Assembly: GCA_020249285.1 (NCBI GenBank)
Contig: JADCFX010000014.1
Span: forward strand, 1-64,000
From: Roseomonas sp.
Lineage (GTDB): Bacteria; Pseudomonadota; Alphaproteobacteria; Acetobacterales; Acetobacteraceae
DNA: 64,000 nucleotides
Reading direction: 5' to 3'
Shown here piece after piece: positions 8,701 to 17,487 of the stretch; the first letter of the stretch is position 1, and the number at the start of each line of letters is the position of its first letter. The translations under genes and the position numbers were made by a program. The notes under the pieces are model-generated. The model did no database searches. It saw nothing but the letters and a program-made list of their open reading frames with translations, and was not told the DNA's origin.

Positions 8701-10226
8701 TCCGCATCGGCGGGGCCGATATCGGCCATCACGCCACGCCAGGGGCTTTGCGCCCCGCCATCCGCCGCATAGCCGGCCAGCAGCTTGATCGCATCGCGTC
8801 GCGCTTCTATCGCGCCTGCATCCCATTCCGTGGCACTCACGGAAAAATCCGGCGCCGCAACCTCGCGTTGCCGCAGCGCCACCAGCGCACCAATCACCTG
8901 ATGCAGCGCAAGGCCCGAAGCGCCAACCGTTCCGCGCATAGCCGCCGCATGGCGATTGATCCGCCCGCGCAGCGACCCCAAGCGGCGCACCACCGCATCG
9001 CGTTCCGGCTTGGGCGGCGTGGGCAGGGAAAGCGTCGCGCGCAATTCATCCAAAACCGCGCGCTTCGATTGCTTTTCCGAATGCAATTCCAGGCAGGCGA
9101 CGCCAAGGTCAATGCTCTCAAGCCGGCGCTTCACCACTTCAAGGGCTGCGAGTTTCTCAGCCACGAACAAGACGCTTCGCCCATCCAGCACGGCCTGGGC
9201 GATGATATTGCTGATGGTCTGGCTTTTGCCGGTGCCGGGCGGGCCTTGGATGACAACATGCCCGCCACGCCGCACAGCTTCCGCCGCCAAAGCCTGGCTG
9301 CCATCCACATCCATCACATGGTCAAGCCGCTCCACCGGGATTTCGGCATCCACATCGGCGTCGTCGGCAAAAACCGGCGGGATCGAAAGCGCCTCACCCC
9401 CTACCAGCGCGCGCACCATGGGGTGATCGGCAAGGCCTGGATTTTCCTCAGGGCCAAGGTCCCGCCACATCAGGAATTTGGCGAAGGAAAATAGCCCAAT
9501 CGCCAGCGCATCCGCATCCACGCGCCAATGCGCGCGTTCCGCCACCAAAGCCGCGATGCTTTCGGCCCAGGCGGTCAGCGTATAGGCATCAGTATCGAAA
9601 TCCGGCAGCGCAGCCTTGAAATTCACCTTGAGCATTTCGCGAAGCGACAGGTTCTCCGCAATATCCCCCGCCGCGCCGCGCAGCTTGAAATATTGTGAAA
9701 CCCCCTCACGTTCCAGCGCCACCGGAAGCAGCGCCAAGGGGGCGCGGCGTTCGGTTTCGGGCGTTGCGGGATCGCGCCAGATCAGCGCACCGAGCGCCAA
9801 ATAAAGCGTGGGCACGCCGGTTTCTTCGCGGGCGGTGCGCGCATCCTGCATGATATCGCGCAGCCGGCGCACCAGATCAGCAGGCGGCAATTGAACGCGC
9901 AGCTTGTCGTCGCGCTGATAATCCTCCCGCGCCGTATCGGATTTGGCAGCGGTGATGCCTTCCGCCTTTACCTTGGTGGAACGTGCGCGGCGCGGCTTGC
10001 CGGGGCTTGCTTCCACCGGCGCGGCATCAGGCGCAGCGACTGAGGCTTCAAAGCCAAAGGCACGGCCCGCTTGCAGCGCGCCAAGGACGAAATCCGCGTC
10101 CTCATCATCCAGGATGATCACGCCGCGAGATGCGCCGGGCTTCGGCAGGGAAAGCAGTCGGTTGCGGGTGGAAAGATCCAGCAATCCCCGGCGGGCTTCT
10201 TCCAAGGCGGTGCGAAGCTCCGTCAT
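5715..10226 (-). CDS. DUF4011 / superfamily 1 helicase / Vsr-like nuclease / DUF3320 protein
   Basis: N-term MTELRTALEEARRGLLDLSTRNRLLSLPK (DUF4011); Walker A VIQGPPGTGKSQTISNI; Walker B LLVIDEASQV; ...RRLNVLITRAKKRCIVFSS; C-term LDVAARDAGNYVLGIEADAG...ARDRERGRDSALQAMGWKLTRAWSLSWY (Vsr-like) and DUF3320-like tail. Start placed at ATG 10226 rather than 10307. Confidence 0.9.
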   Translation of the reverse strand: MTELRTALEEARRGLLDLSTRNRLLSLPKPGASRGVIILDDEDADFVLGALQAGRAFGFEASVAAPDAAPVEASPGKPRRARSTKVKAEGITAAKSDTAREDYQRDDKLRVQLPPADLVRRLRDIMQDARTAREETGVPTLYLALGALIWRDPATPETERRAPLALLPVALEREGVSQYFKLRGAAGDIAENLSLREMLKVNFKAALPDFDTDAYTLTAWAESIAALVAERAHWRVDADALAIGLFSFAKFLMWRDLGPEENPGLADHPMVRALVGGEALSIPPVFADDADVDAEIPVERLDHVMDVDGSQALAAEAVRRGGHVVIQGPPGTGKSQTISNIIAQAVLDGRSVLFVAEKLAALEVVKRRLESIDLGVACLELHSEKQSKRAVLDELRATLSLPTPPKPERDAVVRRLGSLRGRINRHAAAMRGTVGASGLALHQVIGALVALRQREVAAPDFSVSATEWDAGAIEARRDAIKLLAGYAADGGAQSPWRGVMADIGPADADRLLGRLPGWIRAFATAGAALGAEAGPKAAEGALALRPALLAAPAHDAATLKHEAWAGDLAALEALVQALGALQKAKADPQLLPGALDVAGIAEARATLAEAGGVFGFLSGARRDAKALAARIARDAENPLPALDAALAGQAAREALRQGDALGRAAFGTLWQGEASDTAPLSALLTWRKTHGAVALMALADGAKPAEPAPLQAALDAFHEVQQTTGLDARIAFGADEPAFSALATRLGDWAAAPEALDTWLGWRRAAAAASGLEPLLERLTDGRVAPEAAEDVFSFALHEALLRAAMAQHPELAAFDGAAADRLVEDFREADRARITLTRAEAAYAHALRVKEVRDGAPGMTVLRGEMEKKRGHLPVRELLLRASQAVQKAKPIFMMSPLSVAQFLSPPHGLKPGLSFDLLVIDEASQVEPVDALGAIARCRQVVVVGDDKQMPPTRFFQRMTGEEGEETAENITDVVAARDVESILGLCNARGLPSAMLRWHYRSRHESLIATSNAEFYDNRLFILPSPRARSSALGLSLRRVEGRFDTGGTGTNAEEARAVAEAVIAHARETPGDTLGVAAFSIRQRDAILNAVEAARRDNPDTEAFFAAHSDEPFFVKNLENVQGDERDSIMISVGYGRGADGKLAMRFGPLSADGGERRLNVLITRAKKRCIVFSSIGADDIDLARASGRGVATLKTFLAFAAAGEAPRATAAKTQAAPLAAAIGKAIEAAGKEAVPRVGMAGLFLDVAARDAGNYVLGIEADAGDWAALRCARDRERGRDSALQAMGWKLTRAWSLSWYGRPEAEAARIADLLGAAPATTSEVAAPAPETGLAEPYREAAPEVPKDTAIADVPFATLAGILAEIIAVESPITTESLGERVRLLWGLEALPTPVRDALRQALALARQLHGVKEEQGFLLAEGSVIAPRDRRNANAHLRRAAAVSPREIAAAAEKLLALRPATTEAELAAGIHRALGLDANQQTAIAARLAGLIGAGVVKL

Positions 10227-10230
10227 GCGG

Positions 10231-10392
10231 CTATCTTTTCCGGAAGGCGAAAGTGATCGCCAGGACAATGCCCACCAACGCCAAAATAGCCAGCATGCCC
10301 TGTACAACCTCGAAATTCGGGGAATCGCGATGGATGAAGATGGAAGCAGCCGCCGCGCCCAGCATCATCAGGGTTTGTAGAATCCATTCCAT
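10231..10392 (-). CDS. 53-aa single-pass membrane protein, directly upstream of the helicase ORF
   Basis: Hand translation MEWILQTLMMLGAAAASIFIHRDSPNFEVVQGMLAILALVGIVLAITFAFRKR*; below ORF-track cutoff; stop lies 4 nt before the helicase ATG. Confidence 0.65.
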   Translation of the reverse strand: MEWILQTLMMLGAAAASIFIHRDSPNFEVVQGMLAILALVGIVLAITFAFRKR

Positions 10393-10471
10393 CCAAGCGC
10401 CTCATTGCCCATTGGTTGCCTCAGCCCTTGCGCAGTCTGGCATATCTCCCGCCACTGTCGAAGGGTGATTC

Positions 10472-11023
10472 TCAGGGCTGCGGCGGTGCGGGGGGCACAA
10501 GGCGGTTCTCCAATATCTCGATACGGCTCAGGGATGTTTTCAACAATGTGATCAATTCCGCCACCTGCTGTTCGCGCAGCAGATCTATCTTTTCATGCAG
10601 CAGGCTGATTTCCGCTTCAGAGCGGATATTCACCTGATAATCCGCGATGGAGCGGATGCGATCTATATCCGCCTGCCTATTCTGGCTCATCATAATGATC
10701 GGCGCCGTATAGGCCGCCTGGAAGGACAGCATCAGGTTCAGCAGGATGAAGGGATAGGGGTCCCAGGCACCGCCGCCCAAAGCCACATTGGCAATCAGCC
10801 AGACCACCAATAGCCCGGATTGGATCAGGATGAAGCGCCAGGACCCGACAATTGCCGCCACCAGGTCGGAAAGCCTCTCGCCGAGGGTCAACGGCGGCGC
10901 CGGGCCTTCACTCCGCCGCCTTTCTCGGGCGCGCGACAGAACGGTGCGCAAATGGACGTGGCGGCGGTGATGATGAGGTTCGGGATGCTCGGCCATGCAG
11001 ATTTCCCCCTGCAAAGCGCGCAA
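10472..11023 (-). CDS. DUF1003 membrane protein (start possibly 10996)
   Basis: WDPYPFILLNLMLSFQAAYTAPIIMMSQNRQADIDR signature. Confidence 0.88.
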   Translation of the reverse strand: MRALQGEICMAEHPEPHHHRRHVHLRTVLSRARERRRSEGPAPPLTLGERLSDLVAAIVGSWRFILIQSGLLVVWLIANVALGGGAWDPYPFILLNLMLSFQAAYTAPIIMMSQNRQADIDRIRSIADYQVNIRSEAEISLLHEKIDLLREQQVAELITLLKTSLSRIEILENRLVPPAPPQP

Positions 11024-11059
11024 GCTGCACCATTCACCCCGGTAGGAACATGATAAAAA

Positions 11060-12481
11060 TCAACTCCGTCCGTAAGTATCCTCAAACCGCACAATATCAT
11101 CTTCGCCAAGGTAGGATCCGGACTGCACCTCAATCAGCGTCAGCGGAATCTTGCCCGGGTTTTCCATGCGATGGATGCAGCCCAGCGGCAGATAAACGCT
11201 TTCATTCTCGCGCAGCATGATTTCCTCCCCATCGCGGCGCACAATGGCGGTACCGGAAACCACCACCCAATGCTCGGCGCGATGAAAGTGCTTTTGCAGG
11301 GAAAGCTTGGCGCCGGGGCGGACTTCGATTTTCTTGACCTGGAAGCGATCCCCCATGATCAGGCCTTCATAATGGCCCCAGGGGCGATAGGCGCGGCGGT
11401 GTTCGGTGGCTTCCTTGGCGCCGCGCGCCTTCAGCTGGTCCACCAGCTTTTTCACATCCTGCGCGTGGTCCCGATGCATGGCGAGCACGGCATCATCGGT
11501 CACCACGACCACGGCATCCTGCAGGCCAATCACGCCGGTCAGGATGGTTTCGCTGCGAACATAGCAATTCTTGGCACCCACCAGCTCCACAGGACCGAGG
11601 GTGGCATTGCCCGCGGCGTCCTTCGGCTGAATCTCCCATAGCGCGGCCCAGGAACCGATATCGGACCAGCCAATGGCAGCGGGCACCACGGCAGCCTTTT
11701 GCGTGCGTTCCATCACCGCATAGTCAATGCTGATGGATGGAGTGGCGGTGAAGGCAGCGGCTTCCAGCCTAATGAAATCGCCATCGCGTACGGCGCCAGC
11801 AACAGCGGCGCGCACGCCCTTCAGCACATCCGGCGCATAGGCTTCCATCTCGGTCAGCATGGTCGCGGCGGTAGCCACGAACATGCCGGAATTCCACAAA
11901 TGCCGGCCCGTTTTCAGGAATTCCGCAGCGCGGGCGGCGTCGGGCTTTTCCACAAAGCGCGCAATGCGCTGCACCCCATCACTGCCCGGCAGGGCATCAC
12001 CAGTTTCAATATAGCCATAGCCGGTCTCCGGCGCGGTGGGCTGCATGCCGAAGGTGACAATCGCCCCCGCTTGCGCCGCCGCAGCGGCCTTGGCCAGCGC
12101 TGCTTGCAGCGCCGCCACATCGCCAATCGCCGCATCGGCGGCCATGAACCACAGCACCGCGCCCGGCGCGGTTTCCTCGGCGAGCAATGCGGCGGCGGCG
12201 ATGGCGGGTGCACTATTGCGGCCGATGGGTTCCAACACGATGGAAGCGCCCTTGTCGCGCAATTGCTCGGCCACCAGGAACCGATGCGCTTCATTGCAAA
12301 CCACCATCGGCGGCAGGAAACCGGCGCCAGAACCCCGCGCGGCAGTTTCCGCCAGCATGGTTTTGTCTGAAGCCAACGGCCAGAATTGCTTGGGGTAGCT
12401 TTCGCGCGAAAGCGGCCATAGCCGCGTGCCGGTGCCGCCGGACAGGATCACGGGCAGGATCAGGGGGGAAGAGGCGTTCAT
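11060..12481 (-). CDS. manC: mannose-1-phosphate guanylyltransferase / mannose-6-phosphate isomerase
   Basis: PVILSGGTGTRLWPLSRESYPKQF; RPWGHYEGLIMGDRFQVKKIEVRPGAKLSLQKHFHRAEHWVVVSGTA. Confidence 0.95.
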   Translation of the reverse strand: MNASSPLILPVILSGGTGTRLWPLSRESYPKQFWPLASDKTMLAETAARGSGAGFLPPMVVCNEAHRFLVAEQLRDKGASIVLEPIGRNSAPAIAAAALLAEETAPGAVLWFMAADAAIGDVAALQAALAKAAAAAQAGAIVTFGMQPTAPETGYGYIETGDALPGSDGVQRIARFVEKPDAARAAEFLKTGRHLWNSGMFVATAATMLTEMEAYAPDVLKGVRAAVAGAVRDGDFIRLEAAAFTATPSISIDYAVMERTQKAAVVPAAIGWSDIGSWAALWEIQPKDAAGNATLGPVELVGAKNCYVRSETILTGVIGLQDAVVVVTDDAVLAMHRDHAQDVKKLVDQLKARGAKEATEHRRAYRPWGHYEGLIMGDRFQVKKIEVRPGAKLSLQKHFHRAEHWVVVSGTAIVRRDGEEIMLRENESVYLPLGCIHRMENPGKIPLTLIEVQSGSYLGEDDIVRFEDTYGRS

Positions 12482-12618
12482 GGGCAATCATCGCTCCGCA
12501 TCATCTCGCGATTAGGGGCAAATCGGGGCAAAGCCAAGGCAAAGGCGGGCTGGCGTTTCCCTAGGCCGGCTTCCGGTATAGCTTTCTGCCCCTAATTCAG
12601 CCCGAAAGTTACCCTGCC

Positions 12619-13050
12619 TTGGATAACCCTGCCTCCCCCGCCATTCCGGAAGGCTTTGTGCCGCGCCCCGCTGGCGGGCCGTTTCTGGAACCCATCGGCC
12701 CCATCATGATCCGCCGAGATCACGGGCCGCTTGCCTTCGGGCTGCGCATTGAAAAGCGCCACTGCAACAGCAAGGACATGGCCCATGGCGGCATGTTGGC
12801 GACTTTTGCCGACCTGGCGCTCGGGATTGGCGGCTTCAATCTGGCCGGGGTGACGGGGTTCTTCACCACCATCAGCCTGAATTCGGATTACCTGGCGCCG
12901 GCCTTGCTTGGCACCTGGCTGCAATGTGAACCCGTGCTGCTGCGTCGCACGCGCACGCTGGTATTCGCGCAAGGGGTCTGCATGGCGGATGGCAAGCCCG
13001 TGCTGCGTGCAAGCGGGGTTTTCGCCCTGCCGCGGGAGGTCGTGGGTTAG
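12619..13050 (+). CDS. PaaI-family hotdog thioesterase
   Basis: NSKDMAHGGMLATFADLALG hotdog motif; TTG start likely. Confidence 0.83.
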   Translation: MDNPASPAIPEGFVPRPAGGPFLEPIGPIMIRRDHGPLAFGLRIEKRHCNSKDMAHGGMLATFADLALGIGGFNLAGVTGFFTTISLNSDYLAPALLGTWLQCEPVLLRRTRTLVFAQGVCMADGKPVLRASGVFALPREVVG

Positions 13051-13190
13051 CGACCCTGTGCTTGCTGAATCGAAATTCGTCCTTTCATCGTCCATAGCCC
13101 GCAGGGCCTTCGCGAACAGAAGCGCGCTTACCCCCTTGCCTTCGGCGCCACTTCGGCGAAGCATAACACGGTATTTGCAGGGGGCGGCCC

Positions 13191-13925
13191 ATGGCACGCA
13201 ACAAGACCTTTCCGGATTTCGATGCGGCAGTGGCGGATATTCCAGACGGCGCGGTGATTGCCATTGGCGGCTTCGCTGGCCCTGGCACACCCTATAACCT
13301 TATTGCCGCCCTGGCGCGACGCGGCGCCAAGCGCCTGACCTGCATCGCCAATACCACGGGTGGTGCCCATAAGCCGCGCATGCCCGATATCGGCATGCTG
13401 GTGGAAAACGGCCAGGTCGCGAAGGTGATATGCTCCTTCACTGCCGCGACCCGCGCATCCGACGTGCTGCCCTTCACCAAATACTATGAATCCGGAGAGG
13501 TGGAGGCAGAAATCGTCCCGCAAGGCACCCTGGCCGAGCGGCTGCGCGCCGCCGGTGCGGGTATTCCCGCCTTCTATACGCCAACCGCGGTTGGTACCGA
13601 ATTAGCCGAAGGGCGCGAAACACGAGAGATCAATGGCAGGCGCTATTTGCTGGAATATGCGCTGCCGGTGGATTTCGCCTTTATTCGTGCCGCGCGGGCG
13701 GACGCGGCTGGCAATCTGCGCTTCCATCGCAGCCAGCGTAATTTCAATCCCTTGATGGCGATGGCCGCGAGAACCACCATTGTGGAAGTGGAAGAAGACA
13801 TCCGGCCCGCCGGCGCGACAGATGCCGATGATGTGCATACAATGGGCCTTGTGGTGCATCGGCTGATCCGCGTGCCGCCACCACCCATGGGACTCTGGAC
13901 CCGCAAGCGGGAGGCCGCACGATGA
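13191..13925 (+). CDS. 3-oxoacid CoA-transferase subunit A
   Basis: IPDGAVIAIGGFAGPGTPYNLI; LEYALPVDFAFIRAARADAAGNLRF. Confidence 0.9.
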   Translation: MARNKTFPDFDAAVADIPDGAVIAIGGFAGPGTPYNLIAALARRGAKRLTCIANTTGGAHKPRMPDIGMLVENGQVAKVICSFTAATRASDVLPFTKYYESGEVEAEIVPQGTLAERLRAAGAGIPAFYTPTAVGTELAEGRETREINGRRYLLEYALPVDFAFIRAARADAAGNLRFHRSQRNFNPLMAMAARTTIVEVEEDIRPAGATDADDVHTMGLVVHRLIRVPPPPMGLWTRKREAAR

Positions 13926-14551
13926 GCTGGACACGCATGCAAATGGCCGAAAGGCTGGTGCAGGAATTTCAGGATGGCTGGGTGGTCAATCTTGGTGTCG
14001 GCATGCCGACGATGATTGCGGATGTACCCATGGGTAATCGTGATATCATCTTCCATGCGGAAAACGGCGTGATCGGCTATGGCGCCGTCTGCGCGCCGGG
14101 GACCGAGGATTTGAACCTGGTCAATGCCGGCGGGCAGAATGTGGTGCTCAATCCCGGCGCTTCCATTGTGCATCATGCGGATAGCTTTGCACTGATCCGT
14201 GGCGGGCGGATGGATGTGACCGTGATGGGTGCCTATGAAGTGGCGGCCAATGGGGATTTCGCCAATTGGAAGCTGAAGGGCGCCAAGGGCGGCGGGATTG
14301 GCGGCGCGATGGATTTGGCCGCCTCCGCACAGCGCGTCTATATCATGCTGGAGCATCGCACGCGTGATGGTGCTTCCCGCCTGCTGCCGCGTTGTAGCCT
14401 GCCCATTACCGCCGCTGGTGTGGTGACGCTGGTGGTGACCGATCTTGGTCTTTTCGCGCCCGCAGGTGAAGGCTTCGCGTTGCGAGACCTCGCCCCAGGT
14501 GTGACTTTGGAAGAAGTCCGCGCCGCCACCGCCTGCCCCATCATCGCGTGA
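13922..14551 (+). CDS. 3-oxoacid CoA-transferase subunit B
   Basis: VVNLGVGMPTMIADV...ENGVIGYG (catalytic Glu motif); overlaps subunit A by 4 nt. Confidence 0.92.
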   Translation: MSWTRMQMAERLVQEFQDGWVVNLGVGMPTMIADVPMGNRDIIFHAENGVIGYGAVCAPGTEDLNLVNAGGQNVVLNPGASIVHHADSFALIRGGRMDVTVMGAYEVAANGDFANWKLKGAKGGGIGGAMDLAASAQRVYIMLEHRTRDGASRLLPRCSLPITAAGVVTLVVTDLGLFAPAGEGFALRDLAPGVTLEEVRAATACPIIA

Positions 14552-14560
14552 GGAAACACC

Positions 14561-15169
14561 ATGGCTTTGCTGATTGACTATTACGTTTCGCTCAATTCTC
14601 CCTGGACCCATCTGGGCGCGGCGCGGATTGAAGCCTTGGCGGCGCAGCATGGCGCGGCGCTGCATATCTGGCCGGTTGATTTCGGCACAATCTTCGCGGG
14701 CTCCGGCGGACTTCCCTTGCCGAAGCGCTCTCCGCAGCGCCAGGCCTATCGCTTGCAGGAATTGCGGCGCTGGCGGGATGCGCTTGGCATTCCCATAAAC
14801 ATCCAGCCAAAGCATTCTCCCGCCAATGAATTGCCTGGCGCAGCGTGTGTTATTGCGCTGCGCGAAACCCAAGGCCATGCGCCGGCAATTCGCTTGGCGC
14901 ATCGCATCCTGAAGGCGCTTTGGGAGGAAGAGCAGGATACAGGCGACACGGCCACACTCGCGGCGCTAATGCGCGACTGCGGCTTGAATGCGGAGGCTCT
15001 ACTGCGTCTGGCGGAAGACCCGCGCTGGCTTGAACAGCGCAAGGCCGATACCGCCGCCGCGCTGGAACGCGGTGTCTTCGGTGCGCCGTGCTATGTGATT
15101 GGTGAGGATATGTTCTGGGGCCAGGATCGGCTGGATTTTGTTGCCAAGCGCTTGAGCAAAGGCGCTTGA
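14561..15169 (+). CDS. 2-hydroxychromene-2-carboxylate isomerase family (DsbA-like)
   Basis: DYYVSLNSPWTHLGAARIEALAA; GVFGAPCYVIGEDMFWGQDRL. Confidence 0.85.
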   Translation: MALLIDYYVSLNSPWTHLGAARIEALAAQHGAALHIWPVDFGTIFAGSGGLPLPKRSPQRQAYRLQELRRWRDALGIPINIQPKHSPANELPGAACVIALRETQGHAPAIRLAHRILKALWEEEQDTGDTATLAALMRDCGLNAEALLRLAEDPRWLEQRKADTAAALERGVFGAPCYVIGEDMFWGQDRLDFVAKRLSKGA

Positions 15170-17487
15170 TGTTCAGCGGAAAATCCATTGCAAGGCTGGA
15201 AGATGCGCGGTTTCTGACAGGGCGCGGGCGTTATGTTGCGGATATGATTCCCGCCGATGCTTTGCATGCTGTGGTGCTGCGTTCGCCCCATGCCCATGCG
15301 ACATTAGGCGAGATCAACGCGGAAGCCGCGCGCGCCATGTCCGGCGTGGTGGGTGTTTTCACTTCCGCTGAACTTGCAGCGGATGATCTGGCGCCACTAC
15401 CCTGCACGGCGGAGGTGGCGAGCGTTGCGCCCATGGTGGTGCCGCCGCGCCCGGTACTCGCCACGGATCGCGTGCGCCATTTAGGCGAAGCTGTTGCCTT
15501 GATTATCGCAAGCAGCGCCGCCGCCGCGCGCGATGCGGCGGAGGCGATTGAAGTCCTCTACGATCCCCTGCCCGCAGTCATTGATGGCGCGAGCGCCCTG
15601 GGCGCGGAGGCACCACAAATCTGGCCGCAAGCACCAGGGAATGAGGCGTTTCGTTTCCTCAAGGGTGACCGCGCCGCCACAGATGCGGCTTTCGCGCAGG
15701 CGGATCACGTGATCAGCCTCGATCTATTCAATAACCGCGTCCATGCCGTGCCGATTGAACCACGCGCCGCGCTGGCGCATTTCGATGGCGGTCGGTTTGA
15801 ATTGATCTTTACCGGCATGGGTGTGCATGGCATTCGCCGGCAGCTTGCAACCGTATTTCGCCTGCCGGATGATGCCTTTCATCTTATCTGCCCCGATGTG
15901 GGCGGCGGCTTTGGCGCCAAAAACTTTCTGTTTCCGGAATATGTATTGGCGCTTTGGGCCGCGCGCCGGCTTCAGCGTAGCATCGCCTGGCAGGCGGAAC
16001 CCAGCGAGGAATTCGCCGCCGCCGTGCATGGCCGCGATTTGCGCGCGCGGGCAAGATTGGCGCTGGCTGATGATGGCCGTTTTCTTGGCCTTGAAATCAG
16101 CAGCATTGCGGATATGGGCGCCTATCTTTCCGCGGTTGGCCCGCATTGCCCGACCAATGCTTTCTCCACCGCCATGGGCGGCGTGTATGCGATTCCGGCC
16201 ATGCACCTGGAAGTACGCGGCGCCTTCACCAATAGCCTGCCCGTGGATGCCTATCGCGGTGCCGGCAAGCCAGAGGCGAATTACATCATCGAAAGGCTGG
16301 TGGATGCCGCAGCGCGCAGCTTGGGGCGCGATGCAGCGGCGTTGCTCGCGATGAATATGCTGCAAAATGCGCCGCATCGCACGGCCATGGGCATGGCCGT
16401 GGATGGCGGGCGTTTTGCCGCCAATCTTTCAGTACTGGAAAAGGTTTCTGACGCGGCAGGTTTTTCTGCTCGGCGCGAACAAGCAGCACAACGTGGCATG
16501 TTGCTCGGCCGCGGCATGGCCTGTTTTCTGGAAACTGCGCGCGGTGCGCCAGGCGAATGGGCCACGGTCAGCGTTGATGCATCTGGGCAGGCCCGCGCGG
16601 CTATCGGCACGCAAAGCAATGGCCAGGGACATGAAACCAGCTATGCGCAGATTGTCGCAGACCGGCTTGGACTGACGCCGGCAGAAGTACGCATACAGCA
16701 AGCCGATACGGATTTGCTGCCGAATGGCAACGGCCATGGCGGTGCGCGTTCACTGCATTTGGGCGGCGGCGCGCTGGTGCTGGCCTTGGATGCGCTGATG
16801 GAAAAGGCACGCATCATCGCCGCGCATTTGCTGCAAGCCGATCCCACCGAGCTTATATTCGCCGATGGGCGCTTCGCCTTGCCGGAAGGTGAGCGCTTCG
16901 TCACCCTGGCTGAGATCGCCCGCGCCGCCGAAGATACGGCCAGCCTGCCCGAAGGCATGACGCCCGGACTTTCCGCATCAGGTCACAATACCTCCGACCT
17001 CGCGACCTTCCCCAATGGCTGCCAGGCGGCCGAGGTGGAGATTGACCCTGAAACCGGCCATGCTCGCCTGACGCGCTATGTCGCGGTTGATGATTACGGA
17101 CGCTTGGTGAATCCACGCCTGACGCAAGGCCAGGTACAGGGCGGGCTGGTGCAGGGCATTGGTCAGGCGATGCTGGAAGACATCATTTATGATCGTGAGT
17201 CAGGCCAATTGCTGACCGGTTCCTTGATGGATTACGCGCTGCCACGCGCCGATGATGTGCCGGCGATTGAAGTGATATTGGAAGGCACGCCAACCACCGC
17301 CAATCCGCTTGGTGTGAAAGGCTCTGGCCAGGCGGGCGCGATTGCCGCGCCGCAAACAGTGATGAACGCCATTGCGGATGCGCTGGCGCTGCGTGGCGCA
17401 ACGGCGCCTGATATGCCTGCAACGCCCGAGAAGATTTGGCGTGCCTTGCAGAACGCCGCCTCTCCCGGAAAGGAATTGACGCCATGA
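15166..17487 (+). CDS. xanthine dehydrogenase/CoxL-family molybdopterin-binding subunit
   Basis: IARLEDARFLTGRGRYVADM, VGGGFGAKNFLFPEY, AYRGAGKPEANYIIERL, GQGHETSYAQI, GVKGSGQAGAIAAPQTVMNAI. Confidence 0.92.
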   Translation: MMFSGKSIARLEDARFLTGRGRYVADMIPADALHAVVLRSPHAHATLGEINAEAARAMSGVVGVFTSAELAADDLAPLPCTAEVASVAPMVVPPRPVLATDRVRHLGEAVALIIASSAAAARDAAEAIEVLYDPLPAVIDGASALGAEAPQIWPQAPGNEAFRFLKGDRAATDAAFAQADHVISLDLFNNRVHAVPIEPRAALAHFDGGRFELIFTGMGVHGIRRQLATVFRLPDDAFHLICPDVGGGFGAKNFLFPEYVLALWAARRLQRSIAWQAEPSEEFAAAVHGRDLRARARLALADDGRFLGLEISSIADMGAYLSAVGPHCPTNAFSTAMGGVYAIPAMHLEVRGAFTNSLPVDAYRGAGKPEANYIIERLVDAAARSLGRDAAALLAMNMLQNAPHRTAMGMAVDGGRFAANLSVLEKVSDAAGFSARREQAAQRGMLLGRGMACFLETARGAPGEWATVSVDASGQARAAIGTQSNGQGHETSYAQIVADRLGLTPAEVRIQQADTDLLPNGNGHGGARSLHLGGGALVLALDALMEKARIIAAHLLQADPTELIFADGRFALPEGERFVTLAEIARAAEDTASLPEGMTPGLSASGHNTSDLATFPNGCQAAEVEIDPETGHARLTRYVAVDDYGRLVNPRLTQGQVQGGLVQGIGQAMLEDIIYDRESGQLLTGSLMDYALPRADDVPAIEVILEGTPTTANPLGVKGSGQAGAIAAPQTVMNAIADALALRGATAPDMPATPEKIWRALQNAASPGKELTP

